Shown piece after piece: positions 7,382 to 17,028 of a stretch of 64,000 nucleotides of DNA. The DNA comes from CAMDPA01 sp965223035 (GTDB lineage: Bacteria > Pseudomonadota > Alphaproteobacteria > Rhizobiales > Hyphomicrobiaceae), in the NCBI GenBank assembly GCA_965223035.1, contig OZ244980.1:3100001-3164000 (forward strand), in the 5' to 3' direction. The notes under the pieces are model-generated. The model made no database searches and was not told the origin of the DNA. It saw nothing but the letters and a program-made list of their open reading frames with translations. The position numbers and the translations under genes were made by a program. Positions within the stretch are counted from its first letter, which is position 1, and every line of letters starts with the position of its first letter.

Positions 7382-9436
7382 TTAATTTTCAATAAAATCT
7401 TCTGGTTTGCGGCCAGCTCTTTGGTGAGATCTATCTTCCTCAAGATAGTCGTCAGTCGTGATGACTTTGGGCCTTTCACCGTATTGCATGGGATCATTGG
7501 AAAGTTCGGTGGTCACCAGAACACGACAGTCCTCGCACATCTGGATCACCTGCAATTGTTGGTCATCGCGAAACATGGGATGCCCCTTAAGGCGATCGAG
7601 CACGCGCTCAATGCTTGATTTTGCACCAAAAGCCGCGCCGCAGCGAATACATTCAAAAGGCTCTTCACTCTTGAGCGTCACCGCATTGAATGAAGCGGAG
7701 GTAAAATCATAACGCGGTTCGAGTCGAATGACCTTCTCCGGACACGTGGCTACGCATATTCCACATTGCACGCACGCCCTTTCAACAAATGACACCTCGG
7801 GCCGATCGGGATGATCTAACAGTGCATTAGCAGGACACGCTCCGACACATGACAAGCAAAGTGTGCAATTGTCATGATCCACGACGATCCGGCCATAAGG
7901 CGCATCATCAGGTAGCGGAAGGCGATCGATTGTATTGGGAGCTGAGGCATGTAGCGCAGCGAAGGCCAGATGAGCCACCTCGCGCTTTGATGCTTGTCCG
8001 TGAAACGCGGCAACGCTCGCCGCATCCAACGCCGCCAATCCATAAAGCGCCTGCTCGACCAGATCGGGATCCTGTTCCTCCAGGATGTGAACCCGGTCGC
8101 AACAATGGCCCAGTCCGTCGAGGATCACGCGTACCAACTCACACGAGCCTTGAAGTGCACTTACCTCATCGCGTTTAGTTGGGGGAACGAGGAACACGAC
8201 CTGGGCCGCCCCCAAAGCCAGCATAGCTGCAAGGCTCTCGTGGCCCACTTGGGTGGTTGAATGTAAAGCGATCGGAATAACGTTGGCCGGCAGCCCGCGG
8301 CCAAAGCGTGACATGGCCCACACAATATTCCCGCCGTGGGGATCTTCATGGATCAACAGTACGGGGGAATAGCCCGCCACCGCACGAAACGTCTGGATCA
8401 GTCGTCTTGCTCGTTCGACAAGATCCAGGCGCGAGGGATAAGCAAAAGACACTGCCCCGGTGGGGCACACCGTGTCGCACGCGCCGCATCCGGCACAGAC
8501 CGCCCGATCGAGCATTATGCCGTCACCATCCGGGACAATGGCGCTCAATGCACACGTATCGATACAGCGGTTGCAACCTTTGATACCGTTGCGAGCATGG
8601 GCGCAAGTTGTCTTCGAATAGCCCACGTAAAGCGGCTTCTCGAACTCACCGACGAGATTGGTCGCTGCCAGCATCGCTTTGGCGATGGCTAAAGGCTGAC
8701 TGGGATCGACATGCAGATAACCATCTCGACGGCCTGGTTCGCAAAGCAATGGCCGACCACCGCTTAAATCCAAGACGATGTCACAACGCGACCGCGCTCC
8801 GTTGCGCGCCATGGCGAACGCGAGAGTGGCTCGCGAAGACGGAACGGCAGGTGCATAGTCGTCGACCACCAGATCAAACGCACCGAGATGACCGGTCAGG
8901 GTGCGAATGCGTCCCGAGTAAATCGGACAGCCGGCCGCCGTAATGGGGATGACCTCGGTGGCGTCCGTCAACAACAGCGTCACATTGAGCCGAGAACTGA
9001 GTTCGACCGCAACGTCAAAGGTCTCCTGGCCGGCGCCATAGACGAGACATACGCCCTCGGATTTGAGCGAGAGCACGCCGGCCGGTGTCGATGTATAGGC
9101 CGCTTCGGCCAACAAGGCGGCCATCTTTGCCGTGGTTGGTGTCTTTGCCTCGTGCCAGCCAGCCCGCTCGCGAATGTTGGTGAACATCAACCGGCCTTGT
9201 CCGATGCCGGCGTCGCTCGCAATTTCTCTGAAAAGAGGCGCTTCCTGGGTGCACGCAACATGCACCGCTGCATCGCCCGTCAACGACTTTTCGAATTCCG
9301 TGAGTTCCCCCCTGCACAGCTCCTGGTAAACGTGCAAGGGCTGATCCAGGCCCAGCGCGGCCGACAGATCGGTCCCGTTGATCTCCATCGTCCGTTGGCA
9401 GTTGCAGATCAGTAAGCGCTGATTTTCACGGTTCAT
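7382..9436 (-). CDS. Multi-[4Fe-4S] polyferredoxin of FDH locus
   Basis: A 684-aa cytoplasmic iron-sulfur protein on the opposite strand from the FDH operon. Ferredoxin-type Cys groups are visible at CAGCGACDTVCP (about 317-328), CTLCLSCVGACP (about 532) and CVQCGICVATCP (about 563). An incomplete group lies at CNRCIDTC, and CxxC pairs lie at CIRCGAAFG and CEDC near the C-terminus. The N-terminal part (LLICNCQRTMEI, YGAGQETFDVAVELSSRLNVTLLL) lacks cluster motifs and may bind a partner or nucleotide. Proteins like this are found beside FDH genes of alphaproteobacteria. A role in moving electrons between formate dehydrogenase and cytoplasmic carriers is plausible but inferred. Confidence 0.8.
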   Translation of the reverse strand: MNRENQRLLICNCQRTMEINGTDLSAALGLDQPLHVYQELCRGELTEFEKSLTGDAAVHVACTQEAPLFREIASDAGIGQGRLMFTNIRERAGWHEAKTPTTAKMAALLAEAAYTSTPAGVLSLKSEGVCLVYGAGQETFDVAVELSSRLNVTLLLTDATEVIPITAAGCPIYSGRIRTLTGHLGAFDLVVDDYAPAVPSSRATLAFAMARNGARSRCDIVLDLSGGRPLLCEPGRRDGYLHVDPSQPLAIAKAMLAATNLVGEFEKPLYVGYSKTTCAHARNGIKGCNRCIDTCALSAIVPDGDGIMLDRAVCAGCGACDTVCPTGAVSFAYPSRLDLVERARRLIQTFRAVAGYSPVLLIHEDPHGGNIVWAMSRFGRGLPANVIPIALHSTTQVGHESLAAMLALGAAQVVFLVPPTKRDEVSALQGSCELVRVILDGLGHCCDRVHILEEQDPDLVEQALYGLAALDAASVAAFHGQASKREVAHLAFAALHASAPNTIDRLPLPDDAPYGRIVVDHDNCTLCLSCVGACPANALLDHPDRPEVSFVERACVQCGICVATCPEKVIRLEPRYDFTSASFNAVTLKSEEPFECIRCGAAFGAKSSIERVLDRLKGHPMFRDDQQLQVIQMCEDCRVLVTTELSNDPMQYGERPKVITTDDYLEEDRSHQRAGRKPEDFIEN

Positions 9437-9656
9437 GAGGATCTTACCATCCTGTGCGCGCTAGACTTTCAACAGCATGCAATTGTTTATAGTTGTTCTT
9501 GGCCAAAAGGATTGAGGCTGGCGCCGCCGGTTTAGCACGTCGGATCGTTGGCGCGGCCTTGTGCGTGTACGACACTAGGCGCTCGTGGGTCTCGGCGCAA
9601 AGAGTAAATTGGTATAAACTGGCGCGCACGCAGCAGGTAGCTAGGAAAGTTGGGAA

Positions 9657-10217
9657 ATGGCCATTTCAGCGCGGCTGACGATCGGGGTCGTCGTGGTGCG
9701 GGAGCGCATCGATCATCCCTGGCAGAAATTCCAATGGCGACCCATCGAGGTTCACGCCAATCCGCCGCCGGGTCTTAACTGGCGGGAATTGCGGCGCACG
9801 AGCGATTCCGTACACTATCATGCAGGCACCAGCGAGATGGTTCTACACGGCAATGAGGTGCCCGGATATCTGGACAACCTCGCCAACGGGGCGCCAGTTG
9901 TCTATGTCATCTTGCGGGAAGCTGACGACGACGATCCGCCGATCGAGCTGCATTTGGTGACGCCGTCCCCTTCGGAGGTCCAGGCCTATGGCGAGGACGG
10001 GTCTGAAATTATCGCTAGCGTGCCCATGCAGCCCGAAATATTTGATTTCGTGGCGGGGTTTGTCGCCGAGAACTATAAGGAAGAAGAATTCGTCAAGCGC
10101 AAGCGCAAGCGGTTTGACAAACCGGAAGAGTACACGTTCGGTCAAGAGCCGATCGTCGAACTGAGGGAGCGGCTTCGCAAAGCCGGCCATGGTGAGAGCG
10201 ATGACCCGATCCGATGA
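9657..10217 (+). CDS. DUF3305-like protein
   Basis: A 186-aa cytoplasmic protein beginning MAISARLTIGVVVVRERIDHPWQKFQWRPIEV, the hallmark opening of DUF3305. Members pair with DUF3306 next to formate dehydrogenases and have no assigned activity. The centre contains a VVYVILREADDDDPPIELHLVTPSPSEVQAYGEDG-type beta sandwich. The C-terminus is basic (KRKRKRFDKPEEYTF). The start at ATG 9657 is the one consistent with the family. The gene is divergent from the polyferredoxin gene across a 220-bp promoter region and overlaps the DUF3306-like gene by 17 bp. Confidence 0.78.
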   Translation: MAISARLTIGVVVVRERIDHPWQKFQWRPIEVHANPPPGLNWRELRRTSDSVHYHAGTSEMVLHGNEVPGYLDNLANGAPVVYVILREADDDDPPIELHLVTPSPSEVQAYGEDGSEIIASVPMQPEIFDFVAGFVAENYKEEEFVKRKRKRFDKPEEYTFGQEPIVELRERLRKAGHGESDDPIR

Positions 10218-10902
10218 CAGTTTTTTAGCCCGGTGGTCGCGACGCAAGGCCAGTGCGCGCGCGGCAAAGGAGAACGATGCGGTTGCACAGGCCCACCGTG
10301 ACGAGCCTCCGCCCGACGACCAGGATGCCAAGCTCCAGGACGCCCAACACAAGGACGCCCAACACAAGGATGACGGCCCCCAAGCAGAGATGCCTCAAAC
10401 CTCGCGTTCGAACGAGGGGCAGGACGGGCCGGCATCCGCTGACGCATTCGCGGAGTTCAATTTTGAAAGTCTGACGTTTGAGTCCGACTACCAACAGTTC
10501 ATGGCCAAAGGGGTCCCTGAGGCCATACGAAATAAGGCGCTGCGAAAACTTTGGCTGTCCCATCCGGTGCTCGCCAACATCGATGGCCTCGACGACTATT
10601 GCGAAGATTTCTCGGATGCGGTGTGGGCCACGCCCGATATCAAAACCGCCTACCGGGTCGGCAAGGGCTTTCTCACGGATGAAGAGGTCGAAGCGTGGGA
10701 ACGGCTGGGGCAGACGTCGCCGTCGGAGCCTGCGCAGGAGCATGCCGAGCACCTGGATGCACAGCCAGCAGCCGAGCACATAGAAGACACGGTGATATCG
10801 ACCGAACAAACCGAACCGGCCGATGATCACGATGGCTCATCGGACGCAACCACCGAAAATGCGTCGATGGCGCCCGCCAACCCGCCCGTCGAAAAGGCTT
10901 AA
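10201..10902 (+). CDS. DUF3306-like protein
   Basis: A 233-aa acidic protein starting at ATG 10201 (an in-frame ATG at 10189 would add four residues). After the characteristic SDDSFLARWSRRKASARAAKE opening comes a low-complexity acidic linker that includes a direct duplication of AQHKD. The conserved helical core follows (FESDYQQFMAKGVPEAIRNKALRKLWLSHPVLANIDGLDDYCEDF). A second acidic tail ends the protein. DUF3306 proteins are partners of DUF3305 in FDH loci. The role is unknown; involvement in FDH assembly or electron transfer is inference. It overlaps the preceding gene by 17 bp. Confidence 0.78.
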   Translation: MTRSDDSFLARWSRRKASARAAKENDAVAQAHRDEPPPDDQDAKLQDAQHKDAQHKDDGPQAEMPQTSRSNEGQDGPASADAFAEFNFESLTFESDYQQFMAKGVPEAIRNKALRKLWLSHPVLANIDGLDDYCEDFSDAVWATPDIKTAYRVGKGFLTDEEVEAWERLGQTSPSEPAQEHAEHLDAQPAAEHIEDTVISTEQTEPADDHDGSSDATTENASMAPANPPVEKA

Positions 10903-11037
10903 AGCAATCTGCTTTTGCTCGGAATCGGAGCGATCCCGATCAAAAGCAGAAAGGTGCTCACCACTTTGAAGAGTGATCGTCTCGGCACCTTAAATGGGAA
11001 CCGGCTTTGCGATTCCCATTTAAGGCACGATGATCTG
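10903..11037. repeat. CTAG-family composite palindromic repeat, diverged copy
   Basis: Two consecutive inverted repeats, TGCTTTTGCTCGGAATCG / CGATCCCGATCAAAAGCAG and CCTTAAATGGGAACCGG / GATTCCCATTTAAGGC, joined by TGCTCACCACTTTGAAGAG. This is the layout of the 154-bp element, but the ends have lost the CTAG. It begins directly after the DUF3306-like stop codon and may act as a transcript terminator or stabiliser. Confidence 0.8.
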
Positions 11038-11410
11038 ATGTCTCGCGTCGTCGTCATGTCGAACAGTTTCGTAGCCGACAAAAATGCTTGGCGAGGGGTC
11101 CCAAACTGGATGCCGTAACCGGCCTCGGCGCTCACATGCGGGCCACCACTTGGTCGTGCCCAGAAGGCGCGATATCCGTCAGGTCCATGTTCGAGGTGGT
11201 CCGATCGTGCTCGTTTCGTCACAGAGTCCCGGATGGTCGGTGTCGGATCGCACCGAAGGGATGATTGCCTGTTCCAAGGCGCAGGAATCGCAGACGCTCT
11301 CACCAGGATCCTGCCCGGAATGCGGGTATGCATCTTCACTTGGTCCACAGGGCTTCAGCGCAACTTGGCAACATCCACGCCTTGGGTTGTCGGCACCACC
11401 CTCACCCGCC
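11038..11410. other. Intergenic region, no gene seen
   Basis: About 370 bp between the repeat and the terminator of the next gene. Short frames here give Ser/Pro/Gly-rich translations without recognisable domains or ribosome sites. I see no RNA gene or clear regulatory motif. Confidence 0.5.
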
Positions 11411-11443
11411 AAAAAAATACCGCGCCGCCGTAAGGCAGCGCGG
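11411..11443 (-). terminator. Rho-independent terminator of the sugar dehydrogenase gene
   Basis: Read on the minus strand, a 10-bp GC-rich stem (CCGCGCTGCC / GGCGGCGCGG, one T-G pair, TTAC-type loop) is followed by TATTTTTTT. It lies 22 bp past the stop codon of the PQQ-type dehydrogenase gene. This is the only textbook intrinsic terminator I found in the window. Confidence 0.88.
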
Positions 11444-11464
11444 CAGATAGGCGGTTGCGCGTGA

Positions 11465-12745
11465 TCAGTTCGGCGTCAGCCGATAAATGTCGCCCTGATC
11501 GACGGCCGCGTAGAGGTTGCCATCGGGGCCCAGCACCACCGACCGGAACCGACCGGCCGCCATCGGCAGCGACATGGTGGTGACATCTTTCACCGATTTG
11601 CCGTCCTTGGCGAGGTCAATCACATCGATGCGCATGCCAACCGGTGTGCCACCGAAGCCGATGCCCATGATACCGACGACCAGCCGGCCATCCCAGTCGC
11701 CCCACTGCTTGCCGGTGAGGAAGGCGGCCGAGGAGGTTCCCTGCGACAGACCGTTGTTGTTCCAGGCCGGCGGCATCGCGTCGGGGTAGCTCGCCTTATC
11801 GGTCATCGGCATGAACTTCACCCGCTCAGCCGGATCCATGCCCTTCAATTGATTGGGCATGTAACCGCAGTAGTTGTCCGGGCAGTCGCCTCGCCCGGCC
11901 CGGTTCGGGCGCGGGTCCCAACCGCCGTTGCCGCCGTTCACCAAAACAGTGATCTCGTCAGAGTGCCAAGGGCCGTGCTCGGCAACGACCGGCGTACCGT
12001 CGCCAGGGCGGAAGGCGATGCCCTGCACGTTGCGGTGACCATAGGTATAGATCCGCTTATCAAAACCGGCCGGTGGGTTGTTCCCCGCCACCGCCTTGCC
12101 GTCCCTGTCGATGCGAAGCACCTTGCCGCCGAGCAGCTTCGGCGATTGCGGCACAATACCGTTATGGGTGTCCCCGGTGGTCAGGTAGATATGCCCATCC
12201 GGTCCAAACCGGACACGTCCCCCATTGTGAGCGCCCGGGCCGCCGAATGGGTGGTTGGTGGCTTTCGGCTTGTAAGGGACGTCCTCGACAATGTCGGTGC
12301 GGTCCGAAACGCCAGTCAAGTCGTCGTTCACTTTAAGGCGCATGAGGCGATTGCTGCCGGGCGCGGTCTTGCTCGATGTCGAGTAGACGTAGATCAGCCG
12401 GTTTTCCGAAAAATTCGGATCGACCGCAACGCCCTGCATCCCAGCCTGCCCCTCACAGAAGAGGTCGTCGGCTGTACTGGCGTAGCCCTTTGCTCCCTTC
12501 ATGCCAAGCAGCGCATTGACCTTACCGGACGGGAGGCGAACCGACAGGCCGCGGCATTTTTCCGTGAAGAACATCGTACCATCAGCCAGAAAGGCCATGT
12601 CCCAGGGACTTTCTAGATCTGTCAGCACGGTGGCGTGCGTGAGATTTGGCACTTTTGCTTGTCCGCTAGCAGCAAATGGCGTGCTGCACACGATGGTGAG
12701 CGCCATAGCCGAACTCAGCGACCACATGGATAGGGATTGTCGCAT
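11465..12745 (-). CDS. PQQ-dependent sugar (sorbosone/glucose-type) dehydrogenase, secreted
   Basis: A 426-aa protein with a signal peptide (MRQSLSMWSLSSAMALTIVCSTPFAASG) and a six-bladed beta-propeller of the soluble aldose/sorbosone dehydrogenase family. Family motifs are LESPWDMAFLADGTMFFTEK, a HPFGGPGAHNGGRVRFGPDGHIYLTTGD blade, YGHRNVQGIAFRPGDG and a C-terminal GRFRSVVLGPDGNLYAAVDQGDIYRL. Such enzymes oxidise sugars in the periplasm using PQQ. Start ATG 12745 has an ideal GGAGG 8 bp upstream; the frame is open further but lacks a better site. A small cytochrome c gene upstream on the same strand could take its electrons. Substrate is not predictable. Confidence 0.85.
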   Translation of the reverse strand: MRQSLSMWSLSSAMALTIVCSTPFAASGQAKVPNLTHATVLTDLESPWDMAFLADGTMFFTEKCRGLSVRLPSGKVNALLGMKGAKGYASTADDLFCEGQAGMQGVAVDPNFSENRLIYVYSTSSKTAPGSNRLMRLKVNDDLTGVSDRTDIVEDVPYKPKATNHPFGGPGAHNGGRVRFGPDGHIYLTTGDTHNGIVPQSPKLLGGKVLRIDRDGKAVAGNNPPAGFDKRIYTYGHRNVQGIAFRPGDGTPVVAEHGPWHSDEITVLVNGGNGGWDPRPNRAGRGDCPDNYCGYMPNQLKGMDPAERVKFMPMTDKASYPDAMPPAWNNNGLSQGTSSAAFLTGKQWGDWDGRLVVGIMGIGFGGTPVGMRIDVIDLAKDGKSVKDVTTMSLPMAAGRFRSVVLGPDGNLYAAVDQGDIYRLTPN

Positions 12746-13183
12746 AAAATCATTCCTCCACATATTTTGGTTTGCCTCGCTGACGCGACGCCAAGAAAGC
12801 GTACTCCAACGAAATGCGAAGACAACAGTTTCTTTCTGCTGCGTGCCAATGCCCTCAAGCAGCACTTCAAACCGCGACGCCTTCGATCGCAAAGCTTGAA
12901 CGGACGAAAAACAAAAACTGGGGAGGCCCGAGGGCACCGCAAGAGCAATCTACCGAATATGACGGCGTGGACCGCTCATGACGTTGGTCATCGACACGGT
13001 TGAACTGCAGATCGCCATCGACGTGGAGATAACTGTGCAGAAGCGATCATTTTGTGCCTCCATTCGGCACCGTCTGAGCAGCGCCAACTCAAGGCACGAT
13101 GCTCTCGTGATGCGCTTGCTGTCTGTAACGGCCGCGCGTCCTGGTCTGCAACTACCAGGCTGTCGAAATCACCGATGTTTGGA
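12746..13183. other. Intergenic region, no gene seen
   Basis: About 440 bp between the cytochrome c and dehydrogenase genes (both minus strand). Only short, biased frames occur. The promoter of the dehydrogenase gene is presumably here, but I cannot assign -35/-10 boxes with confidence. Confidence 0.5.
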
Positions 13184-13507
13184 TCATTCAAATGTCGTCG
13201 ACACGTATGCTGCGATGTTCGCGATTTCATCGTCAGTCAATTTGACGGCCCACGTCATCATAATGGCCGAATTTGGCCCCACCTTTTGTCTGGCGCGGTA
13301 TTTTATCAGCCGGCTCGCAATGTAGTCTGCATCCCTACCCCGCAGTGAAGGGAAACTCGCCATTCCCTTTCCCTTTCTGCCATGACAGTTGACACAGGTC
13401 TTCTTGTACCTTTTTTCTCCGGCGGCAGTGTCCCCCGCCTGGACCCCACCAACGCTCAAGACAAGAGCTGCGCCGGTCACGAACAGCAACCGAGTCATCA
13501 TTCGCAA
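13184..13507 (-). CDS. Small periplasmic cytochrome c (class I)
   Basis: A 107-aa protein with a signal peptide (RLLFVTGAALVLSVGGVQAG). A single heme-binding motif CVNCHGRKGKGMASFPSLRGRD lies near residue 38 and a Met-containing segment SAIMMTWAVKLTDDEIANIAAYVS near the end, as in cytochrome c4/c553-type carriers. Its likely partner is the quinoprotein sugar dehydrogenase encoded downstream on the same strand, though 438 bp separate them. Alternative starts at the first or fourth codon (MRMM/MTRL) do not change the mature protein. Confidence 0.85.
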   Translation of the reverse strand: MRMMTRLLFVTGAALVLSVGGVQAGDTAAGEKRYKKTCVNCHGRKGKGMASFPSLRGRDADYIASRLIKYRARQKVGPNSAIMMTWAVKLTDDEIANIAAYVSTTFE

Positions 13508-14289
13508 TATCCTTCCGATGCATTTTCACGCAGCACGACAATACTGTTTTGTGGCCGATGCTGGTCGTGTCTGCGAAAAATTGGATATCGGCCCCGTTCG
13601 GCAACGGCGTCGACTGTGGCGGACGGTTAAACTATTGGGGCAAGGCAAATTGAACAAGAGCAGGCGACTTCCACACCCGACTGTCAGCCGGGCCGCACCA
13701 CGACGCAGCGACCAAATGTTGGGTGAGATGCCCCGTTGATCCGTCCAGGCACAATTATGCTCAAGCCTCCTCTCAGGGATCGGCAAATGCCCATCCAGCG
13801 CGGCGCGATGGCCGCCCACCTATACGGATTGGGCGCCGTGGGGCAGTCGTCAAAAGCCGTTGATGGCTTCGGGTGTCGCAACGTGGCGTGGTTGGCAGCT
13901 GGCTACGCACATTGCCATGATCGGCATGCTGCCACCGCAGCAGGGTTAACGCAGGGTAGCGATCGGTCGTCATCGTGCGGTACGGCTTGGTCGGCGTGAT
14001 CGATTGCCGGCATCGGCGCATCGAGCAGTCCCGCGGCTGCTGTTTGGCAGGGCAATCGGGGAAGTTGCAAATACCAATTGCATTGCATTCCACACGATCT
14101 TATCGGCGACTATTGGATTGATCCCGAAGACGAATTCGACGCAATCCATCGGTTTCCACACATATCAATAGTGATCCTGAACTGCATTTTAGAACGCCAA
14201 TGTGCTTGTCTTGAAGGAACTTTTTGGGCAGCATCGGGTTTCGCCGCCATCGCTGCGAGCTCACTTCAACGAAAAATCCGGGAGGATGC
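13508..14289. other. Intergenic region of about 780 bp, no gene seen
   Basis: All frames are interrupted or give Arg/Cys/Ser-rich translations without domains. The sequence is less GC-rich and less codon-structured than its surroundings. Near 14079-14110 a moderately AT-rich stretch could hold the promoter of the TAXI gene. A GGGAGG ribosome site is present just before 14290. Confidence 0.5.
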
Positions 14290-15339
14290 ATGTCAAAGAT
14301 AGTTTCCGTTGCCGCTTTCGCCGCAGTCGCAAGCTTGTTCGCTAACGCGACGCACGCGCAGGTCAACCTGACAGGCGAAACCGGTTCGGTAGGATCGATT
14401 CCGTATCTTGCGCTCACGCATCTGGGCGAGGTCGCATCGACGAAGGGTGTTGCCAATATCCAGGTCGCAACCGCACAGACGCTGACCAACACCCTGCAAA
14501 ACGTCGCTGAGGGTAAAACCGATGTCGGCTCGGCACCCTTTATTCTGGCTTTTCTGATGGCCAAAGGCCGCGGCCCCTACTCCGCCCTCGGTCCGGAAAA
14601 TGGCGCCAAGCTGGCCGCGCAAGTTCGAGTGCTTTATCCTTATGTGCTGGCCACGACCGCACTTTATGCTTACGACAGCACGGGTCTGAAGGGCTGGAAG
14701 GATCTGAAAGGCCGAACCGTTCTCAATGGTCCGCCCCGCGGCGCCGCGCTCAGCAACGCGCGCGCTGTCATTCAGCTGATAACCGGTTACAAAGAGGGAA
14801 AAGACTATAAGGGTCTGCAGGTCACCTGGGGCCAAGTGGTCAAGACCATCACCGATGGCTCAGCCCAAGCCTTTGTGTTGCCGATCATCTTCCCCGATTC
14901 CCGCATGACGCCGGCGCTGGCCTCGGGCAGCATGACGATCTGGTCGGTGCCGAAGAAGGTGTTCGAATCCAAGCCGTTTCAAAGATACTTGCGGGCGCCC
15001 GGGAACGGTCCCTTGGTCAGGCCGCGGTCGGTTGTGGAGTTTTCTTCCGGCGTGAAATTGGTGTCGGAGGACGACAACTTTCGCGGTCTGGCCGCGATCG
15101 GGGGCGATGTCGTCAACGCCAGCATGGACGCCAAGGTGGCCAAAGCGCTGACGGCGGCGCATATATCCACCCTAAAGCAATTAAAGGCCAAAGCGCCGGC
15201 TGCGGCCAACGCCGGATTCGCCATCCTCACGCAAGCCGAAACCGGCATGTGCGGCGCCAATCCGCTCAAATACCATCCCGGCGCCGTGGCCGCGTGGGAA
15301 GAGGCCGGCTATAAGGTTCCGGCCTGCGCCAAGCCCTAG
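14290..15339 (+). CDS. TAXI-family solute-binding protein (TRAP-associated type)
   Basis: A 349-aa periplasmic binding protein starting at ATG 14290 behind GGGAGG, with a signal peptide (MSKIVSVAAFAAVASLFANATHAQ). It resembles TAXI proteins: GETGSVGSIPYLALTHLGEV, QVATAQTLTNTLQNVAEGKTDVGSAPFILAFL, LKGRTVLNGPPRGAALSNARAVIQLITG. TAXI proteins feed TRAP transporters with dicarboxylates, amino acids or related solutes. No TRAP membrane subunit is encoded nearby, so it may be an orphan or pair with a distant permease. The TAG stop at 15337-15339 is part of the CTAG boundary of a palindromic element, so the native C-terminus may have been altered. Confidence 0.8.
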   Translation: MSKIVSVAAFAAVASLFANATHAQVNLTGETGSVGSIPYLALTHLGEVASTKGVANIQVATAQTLTNTLQNVAEGKTDVGSAPFILAFLMAKGRGPYSALGPENGAKLAAQVRVLYPYVLATTALYAYDSTGLKGWKDLKGRTVLNGPPRGAALSNARAVIQLITGYKEGKDYKGLQVTWGQVVKTITDGSAQAFVLPIIFPDSRMTPALASGSMTIWSVPKKVFESKPFQRYLRAPGNGPLVRPRSVVEFSSGVKLVSEDDNFRGLAAIGGDVVNASMDAKVAKALTAAHISTLKQLKAKAPAAANAGFAILTQAETGMCGANPLKYHPGAVAAWEEAGYKVPACAKP

Positions 15340-15538
15340 AGCAACCTGCCTTTGATCGGAACCGGCTTTGCGGTTCCGATTTAAGGCGCGATGATCTAGA
15401 GCAAGCAACCTGCGTTTCATCGGATGCGGACGGCCTCCGATGAAACGCGCCAAGGCGCGCTGCCCGTCGGGGGCGATCATCTGTGTGCCTTCAATTGGAA
15501 CCGGTTTTGCGGTGCCAATTGAAGGCACGATGATCTGG
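15336..15538. repeat. Two adjacent CTAG-family palindromic repeats
   Basis: The first copy (15336-15399, 64 bp) is bounded by CTAG on both sides and contains the TTGATCGGAACCGG / CGGTTCCGATTTAAGG inverted repeat. It is the half-size form of the family. The second, 15400-15538, contains a diverged palindrome (CGTTTCATCGGATGCGG...CCTCCGATGAAACG) and a CCTTCAATTGGAACCGG / GGTGCCAATTGAAGG pair. The array begins inside the stop codon of the TAXI gene. Confidence 0.85.
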
Positions 15539-15650
15539 CTTGCACAACGCTGCCCGGGCCGGAGCCAATGAGGTTACCCACAGTTTGGGCCCGTCATAGC
15601 CGCTTCATGTCAGCAATGCCGTCCGCCGCGCCTTCTCCTCGCCGTAATGC

Positions 15651-15667
15651 ATGTTATGTTATATCAT
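15651..15667 (+). promoter_or_regulatory. Zur box upstream of the CobW-type gene
   Basis: ATGTTATGTTATATCAT, an imperfect dyad close to the near-palindromic site in front of zur (21694-21710) and to the alphaproteobacterial Zur consensus as I recall it. It lies 27 bp before the ATG of the COG0523 GTPase gene, where a bound zinc-loaded Zur would block transcription. Confidence 0.7.
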
Positions 15668-15693
15668 AGCTAAATGTGGGCAGGGAGTTGAGT

Positions 15694-16908
15694 ATGACCA
15701 TGACACCCATCCCCGTCACGATCCTCACCGGCTTCCTCGGCGCCGGAAAAACGACCCTGCTGAATGCGCTATTGCGCGACCCGGCGTTCGCGGAGACCGC
15801 CGTTCTCATCAATGAATTCGGTGACGTCCAAATCGACCACGACCTCGTCGCCGAATTCAGCGATGAGCTGGTCATGACGACCACGGGCTGCATTTGTTGC
15901 GAGGCCTCGAGCGATCTCAAGCAGTCGCTGTTCGATCTGTGGAGCCGACGCGAGGACCGCAAGATTGGCCCCTTCAAACGCGTGATCGTCGAAACCACGG
16001 GGCTGATGGACCCGGTACCTGTCGTCAACGCCTTGCTCGCGCCACCGACATCCGAACCTGGCGATTTGACGGTGAGCGAAGGCTTCGCCTTGTCGCGGGT
16101 GGTGAGCCTGTTCGACATCGTCAATGGCGGCTTGACGCTCGATAAGCATCCTGAGGCCGTCAAACAAATCGCGCTGGCCGACGTGATCTTGTTCACGAAA
16201 ACGGATTTGGCCCGCGACCCGGCCACACAACATGACATCGCTGCCGATAAGCAACGGATCGCCGCGATCAATCCATGTGCTCGGATCATCGATCGCAATC
16301 AAGATTGGCCGGCAGTGCGGGCCATGTTCCTGGCGCCAGGAACCTACGATCTTAGAACGAAGGGCGAGGACGCCCTCGCCTGGCTGAAGGCTGATCTGGT
16401 TCACGCTAGCCACGATCACCACCACACCCACTTGGATCGCAACCGCCACCGCGACGATATCCGCAGCCACGTCATCGTCGTCGACAAGCCCGTAAGTCCT
16501 GTGATTTTCGGCTTTTTCCTCGATGCGCTGAAGATGAGCGCCGGGCCGGACCTGCTGAGAGCCAAGGGGCTATTTGCGCTTTCCGACGATCCTGAGCGCC
16601 CGGTCGTCGTGCACGGAGTCCAGCATCTTTTGCATCCGATCGACAAGCTTGAGCGCTGGCCAAGTGAGGACAAGCGCACGCGCCTCGTGGTCATTGGACG
16701 CGATCTCAACGTCGAGGCCATGCGCAGCATCCTGACCTCGGCGCGGTCGAGACGCCCCTCCGTCAGGTCGGGCCGCGTGCAGGCGGCGCTCGCGGGTGGG
16801 CTCCTGCTTTTTAGCGCCACGGTCGGCGCGACATGGCTGATGGCCGATTCGCATGGAGCCAACTCGGCAGATGTTCTAAATGGCACAAGCCAGTGGGACA
16901 CCCGGTGA
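15694..16908 (+). CDS. CobW/COG0523-family GTPase, probable zinc metallochaperone
   Basis: A 404-aa P-loop GTPase: Walker A GFLGAGKTTLLNALL (about residues 13-27), a metal-binding CxCC motif in TTGCICCEASSDL, ETTGLMDP, and the base-specificity motif FTKTDL (about 170). A His-rich loop (HASHDHHHTHLDRNRHRDD, about 235-253) precedes the C-terminal CobW domain. ATG 15694 follows GGGAG by 6 bp; an in-frame GTG at 15676 is less likely. The gene is preceded by a Zur box, as are zinc-starvation COG0523 proteins that deliver scarce zinc to apo-enzymes. A hydrophobic C-terminal extension (AALAGGLLLFSATVGATWLM) is unusual for the family. Confidence 0.85.
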   Translation: MTMTPIPVTILTGFLGAGKTTLLNALLRDPAFAETAVLINEFGDVQIDHDLVAEFSDELVMTTTGCICCEASSDLKQSLFDLWSRREDRKIGPFKRVIVETTGLMDPVPVVNALLAPPTSEPGDLTVSEGFALSRVVSLFDIVNGGLTLDKHPEAVKQIALADVILFTKTDLARDPATQHDIAADKQRIAAINPCARIIDRNQDWPAVRAMFLAPGTYDLRTKGEDALAWLKADLVHASHDHHHTHLDRNRHRDDIRSHVIVVDKPVSPVIFGFFLDALKMSAGPDLLRAKGLFALSDDPERPVVVHGVQHLLHPIDKLERWPSEDKRTRLVVIGRDLNVEAMRSILTSARSRRPSVRSGRVQAALAGGLLLFSATVGATWLMADSHGANSADVLNGTSQWDTR

Positions 16909-17028
16909 GCCGCTGACGCAAGGCGGCTTTATGCCTGACGACGCGCCCATCGCCCGTCACTTGATTGAGCCAATGAGCTGTTCGCGTCGCTTTGACTGCG
17001 CCTTTCCTTGAAACCATAGGGCACGACG